A stretch of 64,000 nucleotides of DNA from Caproicibacter sp047833665 (GCA_047833665.1 CP181261.1:1922001-1986000); one strand, 5' to 3'; counted from the stretch's first letter, positions 16,512 to 26,124 are shown. Numbers and translations: made by a program. The notes: generated by a model not told the origin, from the sequence alone.

Positions 16512-17531
16512 ATGAAAGAGCAGCTGGAGCTTCTCCGAAAAAAAGCGGAGAAAGAGCTCAAAGAGGCACAAAACCTTCAGAGTCTTGAAAATCTCCGCAT
16601 TAAATATCTTGGAAAAAAAGGCGAACTGACAGCAATTTTAAAGCAAATGCGCAACCTGTCAGCACAAGAGCGCCCGGTAGTGGGACAATTGGCAAACAAA
16701 CTGCGTTCTCTGATTGAAACCGAACTAGCTCAGCGGGCAGCAGAGCTGCGCGAAGCAGAAACAGCCCGTCGCCTGAAAATGGAGGAAATTGATGTTACAC
16801 TTCCGGGCAAACGGCGTATGTTGGGCCACAGACATCCGCTGAGCCTTGAATTAAATGAAATTAAGGAAATCTTTATCGGAATGGGATTCGACATTGTAAG
16901 CGGTCCGGAAGTCGAATACGATTATTATAACTTTGAGGCTTTAAACATTCCGAAAGACCACCCTGCACGCGACACACAGGATACATTCTATATTACCGAT
17001 AACATTCTGCTGCGCACGCAGACTTCCCCCGTACAGGTTCGCGTTATGGAACAGCAAAAGCCGCCGATTCGCATCATTTCTCCGGGGCGCGTTTACCGTT
17101 CGGATGCTGTGGATGCCACGCATTCTCCCCTATTCCACCAAATTGAAGGACTTGTTGTGGACAAAGGAATTACCTTTGCCAATTTAAAGGGTACGCTTGA
17201 AACACTCATCCGCCAAATGTACGGTGAAGATTCCGTTGTCCGCTTCCGCCCACACCATTTCCCGTTCACGGAACCGTCGGCGGAAGTCGATGTGCAGTGC
17301 TTTAACTGCCATGGCGAAGGCTGCCGCCTGTGTAAGGGCGAAGGTTGGATTGAAATTCTAGGCTGTGGCATGGTGCACCCGAAAGTACTCTTAAACTGCG
17401 GCATCGATCCGGAAGAATACAGTGGCTTTGCGTTCGGCATGGGATTAGAACGCCTCGTCATGCGCAAATACAACATTGATGACCTGCGCCTGTTCTATGA
17501 GAACGACGTCAGATTCCTAAATCAGTTTTAA
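16512..17531 (+). CDS. pheS: Phenylalanyl-tRNA synthetase alpha subunit
   Basis: Catalytic subunit that attaches phenylalanine to tRNA-Phe as an alpha2-beta2 tetramer with PheT. An N-terminal coiled coil (about 1-85) precedes the class II core: GHRHPLSLELNEIKEIFIGM, motif 2 RIISPGRVYRSDAVDATHSP, HQIEGLVVDKGITFANLKG and motif 3 SGFAFGMGLERLVMRKYNI. Length 339 is typical. Expression is set by the T-box leader directly upstream; pheT follows 13 bp downstream. Confidence 0.97.
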   Translation: MKEQLELLRKKAEKELKEAQNLQSLENLRIKYLGKKGELTAILKQMRNLSAQERPVVGQLANKLRSLIETELAQRAAELREAETARRLKMEEIDVTLPGKRRMLGHRHPLSLELNEIKEIFIGMGFDIVSGPEVEYDYYNFEALNIPKDHPARDTQDTFYITDNILLRTQTSPVQVRVMEQQKPPIRIISPGRVYRSDAVDATHSPLFHQIEGLVVDKGITFANLKGTLETLIRQMYGEDSVVRFRPHHFPFTEPSAEVDVQCFNCHGEGCRLCKGEGWIEILGCGMVHPKVLLNCGIDPEEYSGFAFGMGLERLVMRKYNIDDLRLFYENDVRFLNQF

Positions 17532-17544
17532 GGGGGAATTGTGA

Positions 17545-19926
17545 ATGGATTTGTCTATGAAATGGCTCAAAGAATATGTTGAGCTTGGAGATATGCCGAT
17601 TCGCTCCTTTACGGACGCAATGACAATGAGCGGTTCCAAAGTAGAAGGCTGGCGAACAGAAGGCAGCGAAATTAAAAATGTTGTGGTTGGAAGAATAGTC
17701 TCACTGGAACGCCATCCAAATTCCGACCATCTCTGGATTACAAAAACCGATGTGGGAAACGGCGAACCGCTTCAGATTATTACAGGTGCGCAAAATCTAA
17801 AAGTTGGAGACCTTGTACCGGTCGCGCTGCATAAATCCACCCTGCCCGGCGGTAAAAAAATTACCCGCGGCAAACTGCGCGGTCTGGAAAGCAACGGTAT
17901 GCTTTGCTCACTTGGAGAACTTGGTTTGACAAAGCACGATTTTCCTTATGCAATTGAGGATGGCATTTTTGTCATTCAGGAAGATTGCCAACTAGGGCAG
18001 CCCATTCAGGAAGCAATTGGCCTAAACGATACTGTTGTGGAATTTGAAATTACTTCTAATCGCCCGGACTGCTTCTCCATCATTGGACTTGCCCGCGAAG
18101 CCGCCGCAACTTTCCATAAGCCTCTTCAATTGCATACACCGGTGGTCAAGGGCGGCCACGGTTCCGGCGCGGAAATGCTGCGTGTTTCGGTGGAAGCCCC
18201 GGACCTTTGTCCCATGTATTCTGCGCGTGTTGTAAAAAATGTTCGCGTGAAACCTTCTCCGCGCTGGATGCGTGAACGCCTCCGTGCAATGGGCGTACGT
18301 CCCATCAACAATATCGTCGATATTACAAATTATGTGATGCTGGAATACGGTCAGCCGATGCATGCGTTTGATTATCGGTTTATTCAGGGCCACAAAATCA
18401 CGGTGCGCCGGGCAAAGGAAGGCGAAACGATTACAACGCTGGACAGCATCCCGCGCACATTGCATTCTAACAATCTCGTCATAGCAGATGAAAACCGTGC
18501 GATTGCCATAGCCGGCGTCATGGGCGGAGAAAACAGCGAAATTGTTGACGACACCACAACAATCGTATTTGAATCCGCCTGCTTTAAAGGCTCCTCCGTC
18601 CGCACAACTGCGCGCGACCTCGGCATGCGAACGGATGCTTCTTCCCTTTATGAAAAAGGACTGGACCCGAATAACTGTATTCCTGCTCTCAACCGTGCAT
18701 GCGAACTGATTGAACTGCTGGACGCGGGCGACGTTACGGACGACATCATTGAAGACCGGCATTTTTCGCCTGAGCGCCGCAGAATTCGTTTTGAGCCGGA
18801 TTGGATCAATCGTTTCCTCGATATTTCCTTAAGCCCAGATAAGATGAAAGAAATTCTTACCTCTTTGGAATGTGAATTTGATGGTGATGACATCCTAGTG
18901 CCTTCATTCCGTCCGGATCTGGTTCACAAAGCGGATATTGCCGAGGAAATTGCACGTTTTTACGGCTACGATAAAATTCCATCCACTTCCCTTAGCGGCG
19001 GAGCGCAGGGAAAATACACACCTCGGCAGAAATTCGAAAAGCTGATTAACGACACAATGCTGGCGCTTGGCGCAAGTGAAATTATGACCTATTCCTTTAT
19101 CAGCCCGAAAGATTACGATAAAATCCTGATGCCGGCGGATTCACCTCTGAGAAATTCCGTTGTGATTTCCAATCCTCTTGGCGAGGATACTAGTATCATG
19201 CGCACAACCGCTTTGCCTTCGATGATGGAAGTTTTGGCCCGCAATTTTAACAATCGCAACGAATCTGCCTGCCTGTATGAACTGGCCACGGAGTACATTC
19301 CAACTAAGGAAGATCAACTGCCGGAGGAAAAACAAAAACTGATTTGCGGCATGTATGGAAATAACGCAGATTTTTTCACTGCAAAAGGTATGGTAGAGGA
19401 CCTTCTGGAAAAACTTTGTGTGACAGACTGGGATATTGCTGCCACATCGACAGAAACCGCCTATCATCCCGGCCGCTGTGCGGTTTTGTCCATCGATGGG
19501 AAAACGCTCGGCATCATCGGGGAAATCCACCCGAAAGTAACCGAGAATTACGGTATGAACTGCAGGGTATTTAGTTTTACACTGGACGTGGATTTACTTT
19601 TCCAAAACGCTCACACAGAAAAAACCTATCAGCCGCTTCCAAAATTCCCGGCTGTCACGCGCGATTTAGCCCTAATCTGCAACGATAAAACGCCCGTGCG
19701 AGCACTGGAACAGGCAATCCGTACCGGAGCAGGTGCTCTGCTTGAAAAAATTGAATTGTTTGACGTGTATCGCGGGGAACAAATTGAAAAGGGTAAAAAA
19801 AGTGTTGCTTTCCGCGTAACACTTCGTTCCCCCGAAAGTACGCTGACCGAAGAACAGATTACAAAAGCTATGAAACAGGCTATTCAGGAGCTTGAAAACA
19901 TCGGAGCGGTTCTGCGCTCTTCGTAA
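17545..19926 (+). CDS. pheT: Phenylalanyl-tRNA synthetase beta subunit
   Basis: Beta subunit of PheRS. Domains in order: tRNA-binding OB fold (about 40-150; VVVGRIVSLERHPNSDHLWI), B3/B4 editing region (about 210-390; PTSVR-type start and GVMGGENSEIVDD), B5 (about 405-475), catalytic-like core, and C-terminal FDX-ACB anticodon-binding domain (about 700-793; PKFPAVTRDLALIC). Length 793 is usual. GGGGG lies upstream of the ATG, 13 bp after pheS. Confidence 0.96.
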   Translation: MDLSMKWLKEYVELGDMPIRSFTDAMTMSGSKVEGWRTEGSEIKNVVVGRIVSLERHPNSDHLWITKTDVGNGEPLQIITGAQNLKVGDLVPVALHKSTLPGGKKITRGKLRGLESNGMLCSLGELGLTKHDFPYAIEDGIFVIQEDCQLGQPIQEAIGLNDTVVEFEITSNRPDCFSIIGLAREAAATFHKPLQLHTPVVKGGHGSGAEMLRVSVEAPDLCPMYSARVVKNVRVKPSPRWMRERLRAMGVRPINNIVDITNYVMLEYGQPMHAFDYRFIQGHKITVRRAKEGETITTLDSIPRTLHSNNLVIADENRAIAIAGVMGGENSEIVDDTTTIVFESACFKGSSVRTTARDLGMRTDASSLYEKGLDPNNCIPALNRACELIELLDAGDVTDDIIEDRHFSPERRRIRFEPDWINRFLDISLSPDKMKEILTSLECEFDGDDILVPSFRPDLVHKADIAEEIARFYGYDKIPSTSLSGGAQGKYTPRQKFEKLINDTMLALGASEIMTYSFISPKDYDKILMPADSPLRNSVVISNPLGEDTSIMRTTALPSMMEVLARNFNNRNESACLYELATEYIPTKEDQLPEEKQKLICGMYGNNADFFTAKGMVEDLLEKLCVTDWDIAATSTETAYHPGRCAVLSIDGKTLGIIGEIHPKVTENYGMNCRVFSFTLDVDLLFQNAHTEKTYQPLPKFPAVTRDLALICNDKTPVRALEQAIRTGAGALLEKIELFDVYRGEQIEKGKKSVAFRVTLRSPESTLTEEQITKAMKQAIQELENIGAVLRSS

Positions 19927-19992
19927 TTTGCAATTTATTCCTTGCATTTCATCGCCCGTTGTTGTATGATGAACAGTATTGGAGGTGTTCCT

Positions 19993-20238
19993 ATGCTTGA
20001 TAAAACGGTGACCTTTTCACTTGGAAGCGACCGGGAGGAAAGTATTAAAAAAATCCTTACAGCTGTATATGACGCTTTGAAAGAAAAGGGATATAACCCC
20101 ATAAACCAGATTGTCGGCTATATTCTCTCGGAGGACCCCACCTATATTACAACTCACAACAACGCGCGGAGCCTAATTCGCAGGATTGACCGGGACGAGT
20201 TGCTGCAGGTACTGGTTAAATCCTATTTAGACGAATAA
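19993..20238 (+). CDS. ireB: IreB family regulatory phosphoprotein (DUF965/YrzL)
   Basis: Small regulator; in Enterococcus IreB is phosphorylated by the PASTA kinase IreK and lowers cephalosporin resistance. The 81 residues match the family closely: TVTFSLGSDREESIKKILTA, LKEKGYNPINQIVGYILSED, DPTYITTHNNARSLIRRIDR. ATG at 19993 has GGAGGTG 5 nt upstream. In most Firmicutes it sits next to ruvX and yrzB; here it follows pheT and precedes an unknown gene. A PASTA protein lies 40 kb away but its kinase domain looks dead. Confidence 0.92.
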   Translation: MLDKTVTFSLGSDREESIKKILTAVYDALKEKGYNPINQIVGYILSEDPTYITTHNNARSLIRRIDRDELLQVLVKSYLDE

Positions 20239-20280
20239 CAAAGGCGAGAAAGGCATGAAAGAAGAGGAGGACGACAGCGA

Positions 20281-20589
20281 ATGGCAGCAAAGAAAAAAAG
20301 CGCCGAATCACAGTTTCCCATGTATAAAGGGAAGCCACTGGTACGCTGCGGCGATATCATTTATTACGGAAGCATGAAGGACCGTTACGTCGTCAGGCTG
20401 GAAATTAAGAGCAAGAAAAAAATTAAGGACTTGGAAGTAGCAGACCGAGTTGGTATTCAATTGATGTTGACAGATCAGACCATACGCAACCGAAAACAAA
20501 TCGTCAAAACAAGCGAAAAAGATGGGTTATACCGTGCAATGGATTTGGCGGATGTTTGGCTGAACAGAGCATTGGCGGAAAAACATTAA
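20281..20589 (+). CDS. Hypothetical basic protein
   Basis: Not recognised. The 102-residue product is Lys-rich, without signal peptide, membrane segment or cysteine cluster. It has a predicted beta-strand segment RCGDIIYYGSMKDRYVVRLE and a helical C-terminus. GAGGAGG lies about 10 nt upstream of the ATG and the coding bias matches its neighbours, so it is probably a real gene, co-transcribed with ireB (43-bp gap) and ended by the terminator at 20632-20676. Confidence 0.65.
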   Translation: MAAKKKSAESQFPMYKGKPLVRCGDIIYYGSMKDRYVVRLEIKSKKKIKDLEVADRVGIQLMLTDQTIRNRKQIVKTSEKDGLYRAMDLADVWLNRALAEKH

Positions 20590-20631
20590 TATTACCTTTC
20601 TGCTTATCCGGCAAAGAGCGGTGAATATAGA

Positions 20632-20676
20632 AAATGCGCTTTAAATGGCTAACAGGCCAATTTAAAGCGCATTTTT
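20632..20676. terminator. Bidirectional terminator between the ireB unit and purD
   Basis: Long inverted repeat with arms AAATGCGCTTTAAATGG and its complement, flanked by A- and T-runs on both sides. It lies between the converging hypothetical gene (stop 20589) and purD (stop 20720), so it can serve both strands. Confidence 0.85.
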
Positions 20677-20719
20677 GTTTTAACTGAGAAGCAAAATTTT
20701 AAACATCATGTTGCTCGAA

Positions 20720-21991
20720 TTACAGATCTTTTGTTTTTCCGATATCGTGCCTGTAATGTTCCCCTTCAAAATGTATTTTTGCCACAGCAGCATAGGCTTT
20801 TTCCAAGGCTTGGGGCAAATCTGAGCCAAGGGCTGTCACACCGAGAACACGCCCGCCATTGGTGTAGAACTTTCCGTCACGATAAGCAGTTCCTGCATGA
20901 TAGACGGTAGCACCCTCAATTTGCCCATCATCATCTAAGCCGGTAATTTCATATCCCTTTTGATATTTGACCGGATATCCACCGGACGCCATCACTACAC
21001 ATGCACAGGACTCATCACTCCACTCAATCGGCTGCTGTTCCAATTTTTCGTCCACAACCGCCATCATGATGTCCACCAAATCGGTTTTCAGACGCGGCAG
21101 AACCACCTGTGCTTCCGGGTCACCAAATCGAGAATTATACTCTATCACCTTCGGGCCGTCCGGCGTAAGCATAAGGCCAAAATATAAGCATCCCTTAAAT
21201 GGGCGGCCCTCTTTATTCATCGCCTGTACAGTTGGCAAAAAGATTTCCTTCATACAGCGTTCGGCCATTTCCGGCGTATAATATGGATTCGGGCTAATGG
21301 TTCCCATTCCTCCGGTGTTCAGTCCTTTGTCCCCGTCCAGTGCGCGCTTATGATCCTTTGAGGAAACCATGGGACGAATACATTTGCCATCCGTAAAAGC
21401 CAGAACGGAAACCTCAGGTCCGGTCAGGAACTCTTCAACCACCACGCGGTTTCCGGATTCACCGAATACTTTATCTTCCATAATGGTCTTAATTCCCGCC
21501 TTGGCTTCCTGCAAGTCTGCAGCAATTATCACACCCTTGCCAAGAGCCAAGCCATCCGCCTTAATAACCGCCGGATATCTGCCGCGATCACGGATATATT
21601 CGAGTGCGATACCCGGATGACTGAACACTGCATACTCCGCAGTGGGAATCCCATATTTTTGCATCAAATGCTTGGAAAACACTTTGCTGCTCTCAATTTC
21701 AGCTGCCTTCGCAGTTGGACCAAATGCACGGATACCGGCATTTTGCAGTGCATCCACCATGCCCGCCGCAAGAGGATCATCCGGAGCAACAACAACTAGG
21801 TCAATCCCCTGCTGCTTCGAAAAGTCCACAATGGAATCAATGTCCATCGCGGAAATTGGCACACATTCCGCATCCCGCGAAATTCCCCCATTGCCCGGGG
21901 CACAGAAAATTTTTTCCGTTTTCGGGCTCTCTTTTAACTTCCGAACCAACACATGTTCACGGCCGCCGCCGCCAACTACCAATATTTTCAT
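20720..21991 (-). CDS. purD: Phosphoribosylamine-glycine ligase (GAR synthetase)
   Basis: Second step of purine synthesis: ATP-dependent ligation of glycine to phosphoribosylamine. ATP-grasp enzyme of 423 residues with the N-terminal MKILVVGGGGREHVLVRKL, FGPTAKAAEIESSKVFSKHL, central KADGLALGKGVIIA and RFGDPEAQVVLPRL. The ATG at 21991 has AGGTGA 5 nt upstream; a GTG at 22000 is also in frame. It is the last gene of the pur operon, 30 bp after the AICAR transformylase gene. Confidence 0.96.
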   Translation of the reverse strand: MKILVVGGGGREHVLVRKLKESPKTEKIFCAPGNGGISRDAECVPISAMDIDSIVDFSKQQGIDLVVVAPDDPLAAGMVDALQNAGIRAFGPTAKAAEIESSKVFSKHLMQKYGIPTAEYAVFSHPGIALEYIRDRGRYPAVIKADGLALGKGVIIAADLQEAKAGIKTIMEDKVFGESGNRVVVEEFLTGPEVSVLAFTDGKCIRPMVSSKDHKRALDGDKGLNTGGMGTISPNPYYTPEMAERCMKEIFLPTVQAMNKEGRPFKGCLYFGLMLTPDGPKVIEYNSRFGDPEAQVVLPRLKTDLVDIMMAVVDEKLEQQPIEWSDESCACVVMASGGYPVKYQKGYEITGLDDDGQIEGATVYHAGTAYRDGKFYTNGGRVLGVTALGSDLPQALEKAYAAVAKIHFEGEHYRHDIGKTKDL

Positions 21992-22021
21992 CCTAGTCAC
22001 CTATTTTCTGCAATACCGTCA

Positions 22022-23200
22022 TTAATGATGGAAAAGCCGCAGGCCTGTGAAAGCCATGGCAATACCGTATTTATCGCAGGTTTCTATCACATTATCATCC
22101 CGGATAGACCCTCCCGGCTGCGCAATATAGGACACACCGGACCGGTGCGCCCGCTCAATATTATCCCCAAACGGGAAAAAGGCATCGGAGCCGAGAGAAA
22201 CGCCTGTTTGCTGATTCAGCCAATCCCGCTTTTCCTCGCGCGTCAGCGGATCCGGTTTTACCGTGAAGAAATTCTGCCAAATGCCGTCTGCCAAAACATC
22301 CTCAAAATCATCGGAAATATAGACATCAATGGTGTTGTCCCGATCCGGTCTGCGGATATCCTCCCTAAATGGAAGTTCCAACACCTTTGGATGCTGGCGC
22401 AGCAGCCAGTTATCGGCCTTATTGCCGGCTAGACGCGTACAATGAATGCGGGATTGCTGTCCTGCCCCGACGCCGATGGTTCGGCCGTCCTGCGCATAGC
22501 AGACCGAGTTCGACTGCGTATATTTTAAAGCGATGAGAGAAAGAATCAGGTCGCGTTTGGCATTTTCGGGAATTGTGCGGTTTTTGGTTACAATATTGGT
22601 GAGAAGTTCCGGGCCAATCACCGCTTCGTTGCGCCCTTGTTCAAATGTGATTCCAAAAACATCCTTGTGTTCCACCGGGTCCGGTCTGTAATCCGGGTCA
22701 ATTCGGATAATATTGTAGGTACCCTTGCGCTTGGATTTTAAAATTTCCAACGCCTTGTCCGTGTAGCCGGGCGCAATCACACCGTCGGAAACCTCGCGTT
22801 TTAGCACAAGAGCAGTCTGCTCGTCGCAAACATCGGATAAAGCAGCCCAATCACCGTAGGACGACATACGATCCGCTCCACGCGCCGCTGCATAAGCAGA
22901 AGCCAGCGGAGAAAGTTCAAGATCATCCACAAAGCAGATTTTTTTCACTGTATCGGACAGTTCCACACCTAAAGCTGCACCGGCGGGGCTGACATGCTTA
23001 AAAGACGCTGCCGCCGGCAGACCGCAGGCCTCTTTCAGTTCCCGTACCAACTGCCAGCTGTTCAAAGCATCCAAAAAATTGATGTAACCGGGACGGCCGT
23101 TCAAAACTTCTACCGGCAGAGCGCCGCCGTTTTTCATAAAGATCCGCGCAGGTTTTTGGTTCGGATTGCATCCGTATTTCAGCATCAATTCATTTGCCAT
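22022..23200 (-). CDS. purH: Stand-alone AICAR transformylase (PurH C-terminal type)
   Basis: Ninth step of purine synthesis: formylates AICAR to FAICAR with 10-formyl-THF. The 392 residues correspond to the AICARFT half of PurH: LKYGCNPNQKPARIF, AAASFKHVSPAGAALG, KYTQSNSVCYAQDG and GAGQQSRIHCTRLAG, the last two with catalytic Lys and His positions. The MGS-like IMP cyclohydrolase half of bifunctional PurH is absent; the next gene upstream supplies a PurO-type cyclohydrolase instead. 15 bp separates the two genes. Confidence 0.93.
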   Translation of the reverse strand: MANELMLKYGCNPNQKPARIFMKNGGALPVEVLNGRPGYINFLDALNSWQLVRELKEACGLPAAASFKHVSPAGAALGVELSDTVKKICFVDDLELSPLASAYAAARGADRMSSYGDWAALSDVCDEQTALVLKREVSDGVIAPGYTDKALEILKSKRKGTYNIIRIDPDYRPDPVEHKDVFGITFEQGRNEAVIGPELLTNIVTKNRTIPENAKRDLILSLIALKYTQSNSVCYAQDGRTIGVGAGQQSRIHCTRLAGNKADNWLLRQHPKVLELPFREDIRRPDRDNTIDVYISDDFEDVLADGIWQNFFTVKPDPLTREEKRDWLNQQTGVSLGSDAFFPFGDNIERAHRSGVSYIAQPGGSIRDDNVIETCDKYGIAMAFTGLRLFHH

Positions 23201-23215
23201 TGGAAAGCCTTCCTT

Positions 23216-23926
23216 TCAGCGGTTTTTGTTCAAAATTCTGGTTTCAGTCAATCCGGTTTTTAGATTGATAAATCGCACAAACAAGGATATTTTATTGTCT
23301 TCGTTCAGAGCATTCCAAATGCCATGGGTCAATTGATCGATTCCACCTTCCAGTGACACCCGAACGGGTTCGCCTTCAAACGAAGGAAGTGGATTGCCAT
23401 CGCCGGAATATGTATGAATCAGCCTTCCCTCTCCCGCTGGGGGATCAACATAGTCAAAAAATTGGCGAAGTGTGGTATTCGGCGATCCATCACCGCTTTT
23501 TAAAATGGACAGCGTAAACTGAAGGCAATTACCAACACGTAAAATGCCGGAAATTCTGGGGGTGAAATTTGGTGCGTCCGGTTCAAATGTCCTAGTGCGA
23601 AGCGCTTGCTCAAACGATTTTCCCGCCGCGAGGTATTCGCAAATTGTGTCGGTTTGGTCACCATTGGTGACAATGGTGCAATCTTTCATTACCCGAACCG
23701 GCGAGTAAATAATTAAAGACGGGTCACTCATCTTGGATTCGTCAAAAGCTTTTGTCCGTATTCCCTGACCCTCTTCTTCAAACACACGATTCCGGCTGTT
23801 TTCACTGCGCCCCATGATAAAATAAGCAAGCACAGCAAAATTCTTATCTTCGCTCTTGCCGAAAAGGATACCTCTTCCCGGATACGGGTTTTTACTCAGA
23901 TAGTCCGTTAAATTTATTCGCTGCAT
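23216..23926 (-). CDS. purO: PurO-type IMP cyclohydrolase
   Basis: Predicted to close the ring of FAICAR to give IMP, the last step of the pathway. The 236-residue protein belongs to the IMP_cyclohyd family first defined in archaea (PurO): YPGRGILFGKSEDKNFAVLA, then AYFIMGRSENSRNRVF and YSPVRVMKDCTIVTNGDQTD. ATG at 23926 has AAAGGAGG 7 nt upstream and overlaps the purN stop by 13 bp. It sits directly before the AICAR transformylase gene, so the pair replaces bifunctional PurH. Confidence 0.88.
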   Translation of the reverse strand: MQRINLTDYLSKNPYPGRGILFGKSEDKNFAVLAYFIMGRSENSRNRVFEEEGQGIRTKAFDESKMSDPSLIIYSPVRVMKDCTIVTNGDQTDTICEYLAAGKSFEQALRTRTFEPDAPNFTPRISGILRVGNCLQFTLSILKSGDGSPNTTLRQFFDYVDPPAGEGRLIHTYSGDGNPLPSFEGEPVRVSLEGGIDQLTHGIWNALNEDNKISLFVRFINLKTGLTETRILNKNR

Positions 23927-24558
23927 GAAAGATCCTCCTTTACCTTCACAATGCCGTTTTCCACCGTTAAACGTCCGGCGCAGAACAGAGCAACCGCCTT
24001 TGGAAGCAATTTCCACTCTGCTTGTTCCATCACCCTGTGCTGCAGTGTTTCAGGTGTATCATCCGGCAAAACTTCCACCGCCTTCTGCAATATAATAGGT
24101 CCGCCATCGCAAATTTCATTGACGAAATGCACAGTGGCACCCGTCACTTTTACTCCTTTTTTTAGTGCTGCCTGATGCACACGCAAACCGTAGCAGCCCT
24201 CTCCGCAAAAAGAAGGAATCAGGGACGGATGAATATTGATGATGCGGTTGCGATAGCGTTCAATGACCCGCGGACTGATGATGGTCATAAACCCGGCGAG
24301 AACCACAAGTCCAATTTTCTCCTGCTCCAAAAGTTCAAGAAGCCGCGCATCATAGTCATCCTGTGCGGGATAATCCCTGCGGCGGAGAATCTCAACCGGA
24401 ATACCGGCCCGCTTCGCACGGGTGACCGCATAAGCATCATCTTTGCTGGATATCACCAAGGTGATTCTGCCGTTTGGTATCTTCCCGGATTTCTCCGCAT
24501 CAATCAGAGCCTGCAAATTCGTTCCCCCGCCGGAGACCAGAACAGCGATATTCAGCAT
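23914..24558 (-). CDS. purN: Phosphoribosylglycinamide formyltransferase
   Basis: Third step of purine synthesis: folate-dependent formylation of GAR. NIAVLVSGGGTNLQALIDAE at the N-terminus, LVVLAGFMTIISPRVIERY, and the catalytic region RIINIHPSLIPSF with VTGATVHFVNEICDGGPII (His and Asp present). Length 214 is typical. Its start overlaps the purM stop by 7 bp, consistent with translational coupling. Confidence 0.95.
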   Translation of the reverse strand: MLNIAVLVSGGGTNLQALIDAEKSGKIPNGRITLVISSKDDAYAVTRAKRAGIPVEILRRRDYPAQDDYDARLLELLEQEKIGLVVLAGFMTIISPRVIERYRNRIINIHPSLIPSFCGEGCYGLRVHQAALKKGVKVTGATVHFVNEICDGGPIILQKAVEVLPDDTPETLQHRVMEQAEWKLLPKAVALFCAGRLTVENGIVKVKEDLSCSE

Positions 24559-25586
24559 AGTTCAACGCCTTCCTCGCCTTTGACAATGGAGCCAATGATA
24601 CGCGCCGGTGTCCCCGAAGCATTTAAATAATCTACCGCACGGTCAGCATCCTCCGCTGAAATTACGGCACACATACCGATACCCATGTTAAACGTATTGT
24701 ACATATCGCGTTCCGGAATATTTCCCTGATGCTGCAGAAGAGAAAAAATCGGCATCTTCGGCAATTTGCTTTTCTCTATTTTTGCCGTCATCCCCTGCGG
24801 CAGCATGCGTGGAACATTTTCATAAAAACCGCCGCCGGTAATGTGAGAAACCGCTTTGACATGCACCTGTTTCATTAATTCCAGCATTGGGCGAACGTAT
24901 ATTTTCGTGGGCTTTAACAGTTCTTCCCCAAGCGTACAGCTAAGTTCACTAATTTGCATATTCACATTTCGCTCGCTGACATTGAACACTTTGCGAACCA
25001 AAGAAAATCCATTGGAATGCAGTCCGGAAGATTCCAAGCCAATCAAAGCATCGCCGGGAAGGACATCACTGCCGTCTAAAATTTTCTCTCGATCCACAAC
25101 CCCAACGGCAAAACCGGCTAAGTCATACTCATCGGCCGGATAAAAGCCCGGCATTTCAGCCGTCTCCCCGCCGACCAGTGCACAGCCCGCCTGCACACAG
25201 CCATCCGCCACGCCGGAAACGATTTTTTCTATGATTTCCGGATGATTTTTTCCAACTGCCAGATAGTCGAGAAAAAACAGTGGCTTTGCACCGCAGCAGA
25301 TCACATCGTTGACGCACATGGCAACACAGTCAATCCCGATGGTATCATGCTTGTCCATTAAAAATGCAAGTTTCAGCTTGGTGCCAACTCCGTCCGTCCC
25401 GCTGACGAATACCGGTGCTTTCATTTCGGAAAGATCCGGCTGGAAAAGTCCCCCAAAGCCGCCGATTCCCGAAAGAACACCCGGAATTTTTGTTCTTTCC
25501 ACATGGCTTTTCATTCGTTCCACGGCTTGATATCCCGCTGTCACATCCACACCCGCGGCTTTGTAACTTTCACTGTAACTTTTCAT
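24552..25586 (-). CDS. purM: Phosphoribosylformylglycinamidine cyclo-ligase (AIR synthetase)
   Basis: Fifth step of purine synthesis: ATP-dependent ring closure to AIR. SYKAAGVDVTAGYQAVERMK starts the domain; GVGTKLKLAFLMDKHDTIGI, GVADGCVQAGCALVGGETAE and HITGGGFYENVPRMLPQGM are family motifs. ATG at 25586 has GGAGG 5 nt upstream; a TTG at 25598 is less likely. 344 residues, as usual. Confidence 0.96.
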   Translation of the reverse strand: MKSYSESYKAAGVDVTAGYQAVERMKSHVERTKIPGVLSGIGGFGGLFQPDLSEMKAPVFVSGTDGVGTKLKLAFLMDKHDTIGIDCVAMCVNDVICCGAKPLFFLDYLAVGKNHPEIIEKIVSGVADGCVQAGCALVGGETAEMPGFYPADEYDLAGFAVGVVDREKILDGSDVLPGDALIGLESSGLHSNGFSLVRKVFNVSERNVNMQISELSCTLGEELLKPTKIYVRPMLELMKQVHVKAVSHITGGGFYENVPRMLPQGMTAKIEKSKLPKMPIFSLLQHQGNIPERDMYNTFNMGIGMCAVISAEDADRAVDYLNASGTPARIIGSIVKGEEGVELC

Positions 25587-25617
25587 TCTATCCTCCAAAA
25601 TATTATTTCTTCGACTG

Positions 25618-26124
25618 TCAAAGCTGTTCGGCCTGTGCAGCTATTGCGGCGTCTTTCGCTGCAACCTTTTCCTTCATTTGCAATTTCATCTGCGCCAATT
25701 TTTCCGAAAGTGCTTCGTCCCCAACCGCTAAAATCTGAGCCGCTAAAACTGCAGCGTTCTCAGCACCGTTAATTGCAACAGTCGCCACGGGAACCCCGCC
25801 CGGCATTTGAACCGTCGCAAGCAGTGCATCTAGGCCTTCCAACGCTGCCGACTTCATGGGAATTCCAATCACCGGCAGGGTAGTGTATGCCGCTAAAACT
25901 CCAGCCAAATGGGCTGCCATCCCCGCAGCTGCGATAATAACACCAAATCCATTTGCTTTGGCATTTTTCGCAAATTCGGCCGCTTGTTCCGGTGTCCTGT
26001 GAGCAGAAATCACATGAACCTCGACCGGAATTTCAAAAGATTTCAGCTTTTTCACAGCCGCCGACACCACCGGAAAGTCGCTGTCGCTTCCCATAATGAC
26101 GGCCACTTTCTTCACTTGACTCAT
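25618..26124 (-). CDS. purE: N5-carboxyaminoimidazole ribonucleotide mutase (class I)
   Basis: Interconverts N5-CAIR and CAIR in purine synthesis. KVAVIMGSDSDFPVVSAAVK and VHVISAHRTPEQAAEFA carry the substrate-binding Ser/Asp and catalytic His; GMAAHLAGVLAAYTTLPVIG follows. The 168 residues are the single-domain class I form, with the usual Ala-rich tail. First gene of the operon purE-M-N-O-H-D; purF, purL, purC and purB are not in this window. The 337-bp upstream region shows no purine riboswitch. Confidence 0.95.
   Translation of the reverse strand: MSQVKKVAVIMGSDSDFPVVSAAVKKLKSFEIPVEVHVISAHRTPEQAAEFAKNAKANGFGVIIAAAGMAAHLAGVLAAYTTLPVIGIPMKSAALEGLDALLATVQMPGGVPVATVAINGAENAAVLAAQILAVGDEALSEKLAQMKLQMKEKVAAKDAAIAAQAEQL

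Noticed and set aside
18022..18762. Minus-strand frame of 246 codons
   Set aside because: Lies fully inside pheT on the opposite strand; composition is that of a shadow frame.
22022..23200. Truncated or frameshifted bifunctional PurH
   Set aside because: The gene has its own start and full AICARFT motifs, and the missing activity is encoded by the neighbouring purO-type gene.
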